Part shown: positions 7,360 to 14,088 of the stretch, one piece after another
How positions within the stretch are numbered: the first letter of the stretch is position 1
Layout of the letters: every line of letters starts with the position of its first letter
Assembly (NCBI GenBank): GCA_027038385.1
Contig: JALVXE010000139.1
Span: forward strand, 19,579-33,666
Direction of reading: 5' to 3'
From: Thermotogaceae bacterium
GTDB taxonomy: Bacteria > Thermotogota > Thermotogae > Thermotogales > Thermotogaceae
Length of the DNA stretch: 14,088 nt
The notes under the pieces: generated by a model
What the model was told of the DNA's origin: nothing
The model's database searches: none
The model's input: the letters and a program-made list of their open reading frames with translations, nothing else
Program-made: the position numbers and the translations under genes

Positions 7360-8550
7360 TCAGCTCATCCCCTCAACCCTGAGAACGAGAAACTTGAGAT
7401 AAAACGTCTCGAATATGTTGAGCTGTGGTGCATGATCTGGCGGCTGTGAACCTTTCCTGAGTATCCTGATTCTCCTTTTGGTATCAGAGGCCGCATCGTA
7501 AAGAACCACCATGAACTCCTGCTCGCTCACAACTCTGCTGCAAGAAGATGTTATGAGCGTTCCGCCATTTGGAAGAATCCTCATCGCTCTGAGGTTTATC
7601 TCCTTATAGCCCCTGTAGGCGCTTCTTTTATCACTCGTGGATTTCGCGAAAGCTGGCGGATCGAGCATAACGACCCCGTATTTCTTCTCTCCGGATCTGT
7701 CTATCTCCCTGAGCTTATCGAAGGCATTTCCAAGAACGAGATCGTACTTTCCGGAAAAGCCGTTTTCGTCCAGTACCATCTTCGCGACATCAAGAGCTCT
7801 CTCCGAGTAATCTACAAGCGTCACGTGCTTTGCACCGTACCTCAAGGCGTGCGCGGCGAAATTTCCCGTGTACGAGAAAACATCTAAGATAACTTCATCT
7901 TCTACGAAATCCCTTATCAGTTTTGCGTTCTCTCTTTGATCCAGGAAGGCTCCCGTTTTCTGACCTTTCGTATCCGCATAGAATTTCAAACCGTTTGAGC
8001 GGTACTCTATAAGTTCCGGACCGCTCTTGTATATCCAACCTCTGAACTTCTCGAGTCCTTCCCTTTTCCTTGCGGCGTAGTCTGACTTTTCGTATATTCC
8101 TTTAGGATCGAACTCTTCGACCAGCGCCTCGATGATCTTTTCCTTTTGCTTTTCCATTCCGAGAGTCCCTATCTGAATTACGAGGTAATTCGAATACTTA
8201 TCGACAACGAGCCCGGGAAGCCCGTCGGCTTCGCTGAATACCACCCTGAAAGCGTCTGTGTCTTTCACGAGATTTTTCTTCCAAGAGACGATATCCCTTA
8301 TCTTCTTCAGAAAGAACTTTTTGTCTATCTCCTCGTACCTTCTCGTCAGAAGGCGGATCCTTATACGGGATCTCGAGTTTATGTATCCCCTGCCTAAAAA
8401 ATCTCGTGAATGATAAAAGACATCGACTATATCCCCGTCAGAAAAATCCCCTTCTATTCTGTCTATCTCACCGTCGTATATCCATGGATGGCCGTTCTTT
8501 ATACGGTTTTTTATATCGCTCCTCAAGAAAACCCTCGCTATCTCGATCAC
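7360..8550 (-). CDS. Class I SAM-dependent rRNA methyltransferase, RlmI/RlmK family (COG1092)
   Basis: The 396-residue product has an N-terminal PUA domain (ARVFLRS then IKNGHPWIYDGEIDRIEGD, within 5-35), a middle domain, QKTGAFLDQREN (197-208), SAM motif I DVFSYTGNFAAHAL (223-236), the acidic LVDYSERAL (245-253), LDPPAFAKS (296-304) and TSSCSR (334-339) with the catalytic-type cysteine. RlmI methylates C1962 of 23S rRNA in E. coli, but other members use other positions, so the target nucleotide is left open. The GTG is the first possible start, because the asnS TGA lies in the same frame two codons upstream. It leaves little room for an SD, so translation probably depends on coupling to asnS. 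A TTG at codon 9 has GAGGG upstream but would lose part of the PUA domain. Confidence 0.9.
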   Translation of the reverse strand: MIEIARVFLRSDIKNRIKNGHPWIYDGEIDRIEGDFSDGDIVDVFYHSRDFLGRGYINSRSRIRIRLLTRRYEEIDKKFFLKKIRDIVSWKKNLVKDTDAFRVVFSEADGLPGLVVDKYSNYLVIQIGTLGMEKQKEKIIEALVEEFDPKGIYEKSDYAARKREGLEKFRGWIYKSGPELIEYRSNGLKFYADTKGQKTGAFLDQRENAKLIRDFVEDEVILDVFSYTGNFAAHALRYGAKHVTLVDYSERALDVAKMVLDENGFSGKYDLVLGNAFDKLREIDRSGEKKYGVVMLDPPAFAKSTSDKRSAYRGYKEINLRAMRILPNGGTLITSSCSRVVSEQEFMVVLYDAASDTKRRIRILRKGSQPPDHAPQLNIFETFYLKFLVLRVEGMS

Positions 8551-8553
8551 CCC

Positions 8554-9852
8554 TCATGGATGTACCCTGTAGAGGGTCCTCGGGAAAGGTATAGCCTCCC
8601 TGACATGCTCAAGCCCGGCGATCCAGACTATAGTTCTTTCAACACCCAAGCCAAATCCGCTGTGCGGAACCGATCCCCATTTCCTGAGATCCAGATACCA
8701 GTCGTACGCCTCAAGCGGCAGGTTGAATTCCTTTATCCTCTCGACTAAAAGGTCGTAGTCGTGTATACGCTGGGACGCTCCGATTATCTCTCCGTACCCT
8801 TCCGGTGCGAGAAGATCGTCACACAGAACGACATCCGGATTCTCCGGATCAGGCTGCATGTAGAACGCCTTCGCTTTTCTTGGATAGTGAGTAACGAATA
8901 CAGGTTTGTCGAACTGCTCGGCTATCGCCGTCTCTTCGTCTCCACCGAAATCGTCTCCCCATTCTATATCGAATCCCTTCTTCTGAAGGAACTTAACCGC
9001 TTCCGTGTATGTAATCCTTGGGAAAGGCGGTTCTACTTTCTCCAATCTCTTGATATCTCTCTTCAAAAATTCAAGATGCTCGAGACCGTTCTCGAGTACG
9101 TATTTCACTATGTAGCTAACCAGATCTTCCTGAAGCTTCAGGTTGTCCTCGTGCTCGTAGTAAGCGACTTCCGCTTCGTTCATCCAGAACTCTATAAGGT
9201 GCCTTCTGGTCTTTGACTTCTCAGCTCTGAAGGTCGGCCCCAAGTTGTAGACTTTCCCAAAAGCAAGAGCTGCAGCCTCGAGGTAGAGCTGACCGGTCTG
9301 AGCGAGATAGACCTTTCCATAGTCAAAATAATCAAGCTCAAAGAGGTTTCCAGCGGCTTCTCCGATCGCTCCAGTGAATATCGGCGTGTCTATCAAAACG
9401 AAGTTTCTCTTCCAGTAGAACTCCCTTATAGCTCTTATGACCTTATCCCTGAGCCTCAATATGTGGAATTGTCTTCTAGACCTGAGCCAGAGGTGTCTTC
9501 TATCAAATAGGTAGTCGATTCCATGATCTGGTTTCGTTATCGGGTACGGCTCTATTGGAGTGCTAACAACCTCAACGTCTTCCGCCAATATCTCCAGCCC
9601 TCCGGGAGCTCTTTTCTCTTCTCTTACCTTTCCCCTGATTATCAGCGAAGTCTCCATCGGGAGCTTTTTAACGCTCTTGAATTTCTCGTCACCTATCGTT
9701 GATCTTTCAACCACTACCTGGACGAATCCCGTTCCGTCCCTGAAATTTATGAAGGAAATCTTTCCACTTGATCTCGATCTCCAGACCCATCCCCTGAGCT
9801 CAACAGACTCCCCTATGTGATCTTTCAGGTCTTCTATGTAAACCCACTCCAT
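8554..9852 (-). CDS. asnS: Asparaginyl-tRNA synthetase
   Basis: AsnRS charges tRNA-Asn with asparagine. The 432-residue product has an N-terminal OB-fold anticodon-binding domain (about 1-105) and a class II catalytic core. Visible are motif 1 (ending DTPIFT, 155-160), AQTGQLYLE (184-192), motif 2 GPTFRAEKSKTRRHLIEF (205-222), EGYGEIIGASQRIHDYD (351-367) and motif 3 GFGLGVERT (399-407). TGQLY and the SQRIHDYD block favour AsnRS over AspRS. The chosen ATG has AAGGGAGG ending seven bases upstream; a TTG at 9885 would add 11 unconserved residues and run through the SD and the mRNA start region. It is the first gene of the ten-gene run and has its own promoter, without a T-box-sized leader. Confidence 0.95.
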   Translation of the reverse strand: MEWVYIEDLKDHIGESVELRGWVWRSRSSGKISFINFRDGTGFVQVVVERSTIGDEKFKSVKKLPMETSLIIRGKVREEKRAPGGLEILAEDVEVVSTPIEPYPITKPDHGIDYLFDRRHLWLRSRRQFHILRLRDKVIRAIREFYWKRNFVLIDTPIFTGAIGEAAGNLFELDYFDYGKVYLAQTGQLYLEAAALAFGKVYNLGPTFRAEKSKTRRHLIEFWMNEAEVAYYEHEDNLKLQEDLVSYIVKYVLENGLEHLEFLKRDIKRLEKVEPPFPRITYTEAVKFLQKKGFDIEWGDDFGGDEETAIAEQFDKPVFVTHYPRKAKAFYMQPDPENPDVVLCDDLLAPEGYGEIIGASQRIHDYDLLVERIKEFNLPLEAYDWYLDLRKWGSVPHSGFGLGVERTIVWIAGLEHVREAIPFPRTLYRVHP

Positions 9853-9859
9853 GGACCTT

Positions 9860-9867
9860 CCTCCCTT
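9860..9867 (-). promoter_or_regulatory. SD that selects the ATG start of asnS
   Basis: AAGGGAGG on the minus strand lies seven bases before ATG 9852-9850. This places the start 33 bases inside the longest open frame. Confidence 0.8.
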
Positions 9868-9890
9868 CAGTTGTGTCCAAAGCAAAGGTC

Positions 9891-9899
9891 AGTATACCA
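9891..9899 (-). promoter_or_regulatory. Probable sigma-70 type promoter of asnS (extended -10)
   Basis: The minus strand reads TGGTATACT: a -10 hexamer TATACT (9896-9891) with an upstream TG in the extended -10 position. The place for a -35 box falls in the carboxypeptidase terminator loop and has no good match, as often seen with extended -10 promoters. Transcription would start near 9880-9885, giving a leader of about 30 bases. Confidence 0.55.
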
Positions 9900-9925
9900 C
9901 AGAAAATGGGCGCATCGTCGCGCCC
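9900..9925 (-). terminator. Intrinsic terminator of the carboxypeptidase gene
   Basis: On the minus strand GGGCGC (9925-9920), a six-base loop and GCGCCC (9913-9908) are followed by ATTTTCT. It lies 22 bases after the carboxypeptidase stop. The stem is short but all G/C, and the T-tract is moderate. The hairpin separates this gene from the asnS promoter immediately downstream. Confidence 0.7.
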
Positions 9926-9947
9926 GAAAATCGAAGTCAAGTTCGTA

Positions 9948-11432
9948 TCACAGACTGATCCTGTAAACCTCTGAGTATTTCTCCTTTATGTAATTCATGA
10001 AATGCTCTATGTTGAAATCTTCTCCAGTTGCGCGCTTTATCAGATCTTTCGGCTCGAGAATTTTTCCGTGGATGTGTATTTTCTCTCTGAGCCGATCCAG
10101 AATAGATTTGAAGTTTCCGGATTTCACTGCACCGTCGAAATCCAGATCTTTTCTCAATGCGTAAAAGATCTGCGCAGCGTAAAGATTTCCCATCATGTAA
10201 GACGGGAAGTATCCGAAAGATCCGTGAGCCCAATGGACATCCTGGAGAGCCCCTTCGCTGTCTTTCTCCGGGACCACTCCTATGTACTCTTTCATCTTCT
10301 CGTTCCAAACGGATGGTATATCTTTCACTTTCATCTCATCGTTTATGAGAGCCTTCTCTATCTCGTACCTGAGCATTATGTGAAGGTTGTAAGTGACTTC
10401 GTCAGATTCGGTTCTTATCAGTGATCTTTTCACCAAGTTCGAAGCTCTCCAAAGATCGTCAACAGGGACATCTTTGAAGCTTTCAAAGTATTCCACAAGT
10501 ATCGGCTTGAAGAACTCCCAGAAGGGTCTGCTCCTTGCAACGATATTTTCCCAGAACCTTGACTGGCTTTCGTGGATCCCCATCGAAGCTCCGTCACCTA
10601 TCGGTAATCCCCTGAAGCTCTCGGGTATCCCTTGCTCGTATAGGGCGTGCCCGCCTTCGTGTACCGTGCTGAAGAAAGAATATTTCAGATCCTTCTCATC
10701 GTATCTCGTCGTGACCCTGACATCGCCGTGTGATATCGTTATCGTGAAAGGATGTGCGGAAACATCTATTCTCCCGGCTTCGAAATCGTACCCTATAACT
10801 TCAAGAACTCTCTTTGAAAGCTCTTTTTGCTTTCCAAGATCGAATTCTCCGAGAAAGACATCCTTTGGCTTACCAGAATTCTCTATCTTTTCCAAGACAT
10901 TTATTAAAAATTCTCTGAGCTTTGGTATGATGTTGTCCAGATCTTTCACGGTTAGTCCAGGTTCGAAGAAATCGAGAAGCGCGTCGTATCTGTTCTCTTC
11001 GTATCCGACTCTCTCGGCTAACTCTTTCACTATCTCAACGACCTTCTCGAGCTGCGGAGAGAAGATCGAGAAATCCGATTCCCTTTTCGCATCTTCCCAG
11101 ATTCTCTGAGCTCTGGCTGTCTCAAGTGCGAACTTTCCCCAGAGCTCCGGCGGGATCTTCTTGAATTTGTCGTACTCTTTCTTTGCAACTCTTACAAGAG
11201 CTCTATCTTCCTCGCTCTCAGCTTCTTTCTCCGCTTCACTCAGGAGCTGTCCCATCTCAGCACTTGTCTGCTGAGCCTGTATGAACTCTGACAGACTTCC
11301 CAATATCTGAGCTCTCCACTTTCCTCCTTTCCTTGGCATATGTGTTTCCATATCCCACTGAAGAAGCTCGAAAGCCGATGAGAAATGACTTATCCAGATG
11401 TACTTCTCCTTCAATTTTTGGAGCGCCGGCAC
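9948..11432 (-). CDS. Metallocarboxypeptidase, peptidase family M32 (thermostable carboxypeptidase Taq type)
   Basis: M32 enzymes are cytosolic metallocarboxypeptidases that remove C-terminal residues with broad specificity. The 494-residue product is full length and carries all the family motifs: HPFT (227-230), DVRVT (237-241), zinc site HEGGH (258-262), HESQSR (287-292, third ligand Glu288), IRTESDEVTY (339-348) and QDVHWAHGSFGYFPSY (397-412). No signal peptide is present. The start is GTG with an excellent SD AAAGGAGG (11440-11447) seven bases upstream. The SD follows the T-tract of the aminotransferase terminator directly, so the gene has no visible promoter of its own in the 39-base gap. 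It ends before its own terminator at 9900-9925. Confidence 0.95.
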   Translation of the reverse strand: MPALQKLKEKYIWISHFSSAFELLQWDMETHMPRKGGKWRAQILGSLSEFIQAQQTSAEMGQLLSEAEKEAESEEDRALVRVAKKEYDKFKKIPPELWGKFALETARAQRIWEDAKRESDFSIFSPQLEKVVEIVKELAERVGYEENRYDALLDFFEPGLTVKDLDNIIPKLREFLINVLEKIENSGKPKDVFLGEFDLGKQKELSKRVLEVIGYDFEAGRIDVSAHPFTITISHGDVRVTTRYDEKDLKYSFFSTVHEGGHALYEQGIPESFRGLPIGDGASMGIHESQSRFWENIVARSRPFWEFFKPILVEYFESFKDVPVDDLWRASNLVKRSLIRTESDEVTYNLHIMLRYEIEKALINDEMKVKDIPSVWNEKMKEYIGVVPEKDSEGALQDVHWAHGSFGYFPSYMMGNLYAAQIFYALRKDLDFDGAVKSGNFKSILDRLREKIHIHGKILEPKDLIKRATGEDFNIEHFMNYIKEKYSEVYRISL

Positions 11433-11447
11433 AGAAACACCTCCTTT

Positions 11448-11472
11448 AAAAAGCCGCCCAAAATGGGCGGCT
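11448..11472 (-). terminator. Intrinsic terminator overlapping the aminotransferase stop codon
   Basis: On the minus strand AGCCGCCC (11472-11465), loop ATTTT, and GGGCGGCT (11459-11452) form a perfect 8-bp stem followed by a five-T tract (11452-11448). The first stem base is the A of the TGA stop. AAAGGAGG, the SD of the next gene, begins right after the T-tract, so this may act as a leaky or regulated terminator. Confidence 0.8.
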
Positions 11473-12617
11473 CATATCTTCTCTGCGAAGTACTCTTGAA
11501 TGGTTTTCAGAGATGCTCCCATTTCGAACTTGTACCCGAGTTCTTTCAAGGTGAGCTCAAGCGCTGAGAACGCCGTCAGCGTGTCGAACGGACTGAGATA
11601 TCCAAGATGCGATATCCTTATTATCTTTCCCTTCAGGTGCGCCTGACCCCCGGCTATCGTTACTCCGTACTTGTCTCTCATTATCTTAGTGAGCTTGTTC
11701 CCATCTATATCCGGCGGAAGCTTCACAGCGGTAACGACATTTCCAGGACGTTTCGAGAGGAGCTCAAACCCGAGCGCTTTCACGGCTCTTCTTGTAGCTT
11801 CACCAAGGAGTGCGTGCCTCTCCCAGACTTTTTCTAACGTCTCCTCTTTTATCATCTCGACGGCCTTTTTGAGCATGTATATCATGTTGACCGCCGGTGT
11901 GTACGGGTTCTCGGGATACTTTTTCTTGTAAGCCTTGAGATCGAAGTAGTACTTCGGCGACTTGGAATTTTCAACGAGCTTCCATGCTTTTTCACTACCT
12001 ATAGCTATGAACCCAAGACCTGGCGGGAGCATGACTCCCTTCTGCGAGCCTGAGACAACGACATCTACTCCCCATTCGTCCATCTTCAAGGGTTCTGCCA
12101 GCAGGGAGCTCACCGCGTCCGTGACAAGCACTGAGTCCGTCTCTCTAACGACCTTCGCTATTCCTTCAAGATCTATCACCGTTCCTGTGGAAGTCTCGCT
12201 GTGCGTCGTGAAAACCGCTTTCACATCGGGATTTTTCTCCAGAGCCTCTCTTATCTGATCTGGTGACACGGCCTCTCCCCATTCGAGTTCCAACTTGACT
12301 GGATTCATGCCGAAAGCTGTCAGTATGTCTAGCCATCTCTCGCCAAATTTACCAGCAACCACGACCAGCACCTTATCGCCAGGACTGAGAAGATTTTGGA
12401 CAGCCGCTTCCATCGCTCCAGTTCCGGATGAGACGAAGGCGTAGACCTCTCCAGAGGTTTGAAAGAGGTATTTCGCTCCTTCCATCGTCTCTTTCATAAG
12501 GTTTATGAACTGCGGGGTTCTGTGATGGAGAACCTCCTTCGCCCCTTCAAGGAGTACTTCGTGAGGGACCGGAGTTGGTCCTGGAGCTATTAGGTAATAT
12601 TTTTTCATAAAATGCAT
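11472..12617 (-). CDS. Class V PLP-dependent aminotransferase (alanine-glyoxylate / serine-pyruvate type)
   Basis: The 381-residue product is a fold-type I class V aminotransferase. Visible are APGPTPVP (11-18), HHRTPQF (31-37), SSGTGAMEAAV (63-73, PLP phosphate binding), HSETSTG (139-145), LVTDAVSS (164-171, Asp167 to the PLP ring nitrogen) and the PLP lysine in SGSQKGVMLPPG (189-200, Lys193). These motifs fit serine-pyruvate, alanine-glyoxylate or serine-glyoxylate aminotransferases; relatives also act in serine synthesis, so the amino-donor pair stays open. Three ATGs compete (12623, 12617, 12608). The second is chosen because GGAGG lies eight bases upstream; the first would leave only two bases. 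It is separated from the ABC permease by about 50 bases and ends in a terminator. Confidence 0.9.
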   Translation of the reverse strand: MHFMKKYYLIAPGPTPVPHEVLLEGAKEVLHHRTPQFINLMKETMEGAKYLFQTSGEVYAFVSSGTGAMEAAVQNLLSPGDKVLVVVAGKFGERWLDILTAFGMNPVKLELEWGEAVSPDQIREALEKNPDVKAVFTTHSETSTGTVIDLEGIAKVVRETDSVLVTDAVSSLLAEPLKMDEWGVDVVVSGSQKGVMLPPGLGFIAIGSEKAWKLVENSKSPKYYFDLKAYKKKYPENPYTPAVNMIYMLKKAVEMIKEETLEKVWERHALLGEATRRAVKALGFELLSKRPGNVVTAVKLPPDIDGNKLTKIMRDKYGVTIAGGQAHLKGKIIRISHLGYLSPFDTLTAFSALELTLKELGYKFEMGASLKTIQEYFAEKI

Positions 12618-12625
12618 AAGCATCC

Positions 12626-12632
12626 CCTCCTT
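12626..12632 (-). promoter_or_regulatory. SD of the aminotransferase gene
   Basis: AAGGAGG on the minus strand lies 2, 8 and 17 bases before the three candidate ATGs at 12623, 12617 and 12608. The middle one has the usual spacing. Confidence 0.65.
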
Positions 12633-12651
12633 AGAGAAATTTCCGATTTCA

Positions 12652-12679
12652 ATGATACACCTTGGATATCACTTTCCAA
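12652..12679 (-). promoter_or_regulatory. Weak candidate promoter of the aminotransferase gene
   Basis: On the minus strand TTGGAA, in the last permease codons, is followed after 16 bases by TATCAT. This is a four-of-six match at -35 and a moderate -10. The gap shows no terminator after the permease, so the aminotransferase could also be read through from the ABC transporter genes. Confidence 0.3.
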
Positions 12680-13473
12680 AAACTTTTACGAGGAATGAGA
12701 AAAAGAACACTAACCCTTGTACGAGTACGATGGAAGCTCCAGACGGTATATCGTAAACCCAAGACAGAACTAACCCGACGAATACGGATGATACAGACAA
12801 TATAGGCGATAGGTAGAACATTCCTCTGTAAGTTCTCGAGACAAGAAGCGAGGAAGCCGCTGGAACGACTATCATCGCTGAGACGAGGATTATACCAAGC
12901 ATGTTTATCGATAAAACTATGGACGATGCCAACAGCGTCAAGAATGTGTAGTATATCCAGCCTACCCTTATTCCCAATATCTTTGAAAAGTCCTCATCGA
13001 ACGTCGCATAAACGAGATGATCTCTGAAAAAAGCGATGAACATCAAAACCACGGCTGTCAATATTCCGAGGGTTCCCACATCTTTCCAGCTCATAGCCAG
13101 GATATCTCCAAAAAGGTACGCCATCACCCTCGAAGAGTCCTCTTTGGAGAGGTTTATTAGAATTATTCCAAGCGCCATCGAAGTGCTGAAAAGAACCCCG
13201 ATTCCTATGTCCTCGTGGACTCCCTTTCTCGAGAGATATCCGAGTATGAGTGCGGACAAAACAGCTATTAGCAGTGTTGTAAGGCTTGGATTGAACCCTA
13301 GGAGAAGCCCGAGCCCCACACCGACGAAAGACAGATGAGCTATACCGCTCCCCATGAAGGTCATCTTCCTCAACACCACGATGTTTCCTAAAAGAGAAGT
13401 CGAAAGAGCGCTCAGAATTCCTCCAACGAGTGCTATTCTTCCGAATTCGTAGGCAAATATACCCGTATCCCAT
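12669..13473 (-). CDS. Metal-ion ABC transporter permease (ABC-3 / ZnuB-MntB family) with frame problem at the start
   Basis: This is the membrane subunit of a Zn/Mn/Fe importer. Family features include VVLRKMTFMGSGIAHLSFVG, YLFGDILAMSW (about 88-98 counted from the GTG at 13379), and YDIPSGASIVLV near the C-terminus, with seven to eight hydrophobic segments. The conserved first membrane segment (YEFGRIALVGG, LSTSLLGNIVVL) is encoded in frame upstream of that GTG, back to the ATPase stop at 13473, but has no ATG, GTG or TTG. An ATG at 13473-13471 overlaps the ATPase TGA but is one base out of frame. Removing one G from the GGG at 13469-13471 would give MDTGIFAYEFGRIALVGG, a normal start. As read, only GTG 13379 (AGGA six bases upstream; 236 residues) is a standard start, and it loses TM1. 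This may be a sequence error, a mutation or unusual initiation. Confidence 0.85.
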
Positions 13474-14088
13474 CACTCCTTGTGATCGTGTATCACGGTT
13501 TTTACGCCGTACCCATATAGCTTTGTGAAGAATCTTTCTGGGAGTTCCGATATGTCTTCCGCGTGTGCGATCAACTTTTTGTTCACGCAAAGTATCCCGT
13601 CGGAGTACTCACTGACGAATCCAACATCGTGAGTCACGACTATCACGGTTATTCCAGAATTCTTAAGTTTTCTCACGAGATCGTAAAACTTAGACTGACT
13701 TTCTCGGTCCAGCCCCACCGTAGGTTCGTCCATTATAAGTATCTCGGGATCGGAGACCAAGGCTCTCGCTATCATCACTCTCTGACGCTGACCTCCAGAG
13801 AGCTCGTGTATCAACCTAGATTCGAAGTTTTCCATCCCCAATGATTCAAGGACCTTTCTAGCCTTCTCGTAATGCTCTCGTTTGAACCTAAACTTTCTCT
13901 CTCTGAACAGTCCCATCAGAACAACATCTATGACCTTTATTGGAAATTTGCTCACACCGCTCATCTGCGGAACGTACCCTATGAGCTTTTCCTTCAGATA
14001 CTCGTCCCTGTCTTTTCCGAATATCGTTATCTTTCCTTCGTAATCGTCTGTTATCCCGACGATAGTTCTTACGAGGGTGCTTTTACCC
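13473..14088 (-). CDS. Metal-ion ABC transporter ATP-binding protein (N-terminus outside window)
   Basis: This is the ATPase subunit of the importer whose permease follows. About 205 codons are present; the start, with roughly the first 35-40 residues, lies beyond the right edge. The window edge falls inside Walker A: GKSTL is the first complete sequence. Then come the Q-loop YVPQ (about 14020-13960), signature LSGGQRQRVMIARAL, Walker B EILIMDEPTVGLD and the H-loop VVTHDVG. The tail ends in HDHKE. An internal ATG (13964) is not the start, because Walker A and the Q-loop lie upstream of it. The gene ends with TGA at 13475-13473, in the same frame as the permease. Substrate (Zn, Mn or Fe) cannot be told, since the binding protein gene is not in the window. 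Confidence 0.92.
   Translation of the reverse strand, partial: GKSTLVRTIVGITDDYEGKITIFGKDRDEYLKEKLIGYVPQMSGVSKFPIKVIDVVLMGLFRERKFRFKREHYEKARKVLESLGMENFESRLIHELSGGQRQRVMIARALVSDPEILIMDEPTVGLDRESQSKFYDLVRKLKNSGITVIVVTHDVGFVSEYSDGILCVNKKLIAHAEDISELPERFFTKLYGYGVKTVIHDHKE

Noticed and set aside
9853..9907. Possible T-box or other riboswitch leader for asnS
   Set aside because: The leader is only about 30 bases after the predicted start, far too short for a T-box, and no terminator/antiterminator pair is present.
10393..11109. Long open frame (238 codons) on the plus strand
   Set aside because: It is antisense to the well-supported M32 carboxypeptidase, rich in Ser/Phe/Leu as expected of a reverse-strand shadow, with no SD or recognisable motif.
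12636..12650. Inverted repeat GAAAT/ATTTC ahead of the aminotransferase gene
   Set aside because: It has only five A/T-rich pairs with a five-base loop, too weak for a terminator and too short to claim as an operator.
12994..13590. Minus-strand open frame of 198 codons across the ATPase-permease junction
   Set aside because: It is a shifted frame over two conserved genes, with Arg/Ser/Gly-rich shadow composition. It matters only because the ATG at 13473 opens into it.
1..14088. CRISPR arrays, insertion sequences, tRNA/rRNA genes, phage or defence islands
   Set aside because: No spaced repeats, transposase motifs, terminal repeats or RNA gene signatures were seen; gaps between genes are all under 100 bases and gene content is housekeeping.

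Overview
The window is densely coded, every supported gene lies on the minus strand, and no stretch of more than 100 bases is without a gene. GC content looks to be in the mid-40s, arginine is mostly AGA/AGG and isoleucine often ATA. Shine-Dalgarno (SD) sites are strong, genes overlap or nearly touch, and GTG and TTG starts are common. Together with an M32 carboxypeptidase, a RibF/TruB/SecDF gene train and a tandem HD/HD-GYP protein, this suggests a thermophilic bacterium of the Thermotogota (Thermotoga/Kosmotoga/Mesotoga relatives). That assignment is an inference without a database search.

In transcription order (high to low coordinates), the window opens with a metal-ion ABC transporter. 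An ATP-binding protein is cut by the window edge just after Walker A, and a ZnuB/MntB-type permease follows whose N-terminus has a reading-frame problem. Next come a class V PLP aminotransferase with an intrinsic terminator at its stop codon, and an M32 zinc carboxypeptidase with its own terminator.

A promoter with an extended -10 element at about 9891-9899 then starts a tightly packed ten-gene run: asnS, an RlmI-type rRNA methyltransferase, truB, ribF, a small membrane protein of unknown function, yajC, secD, secF, queA and a tandem HD/HD-GYP protein cut by the left edge. Spacings run from a 17-base overlap to a 10-base gap, and no terminator was seen inside the run, so it probably forms one transcript. 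The genes combine translation and RNA modification (AsnRS, rRNA methylation, tRNA pseudouridine-55, queuosine), FAD synthesis, the YajC-SecD-SecF export module and probable cyclic-di-nucleotide turnover.

The best points for a second look are the frame break at the permease start, the large extra domain in SecF, the GYP-less first HD domain of the signalling protein, the terminator-then-SD junction before the carboxypeptidase, and a terminator-like hairpin inside queA. No CRISPR array, mobile element or RNA gene was seen, and no clearly new multi-gene system.
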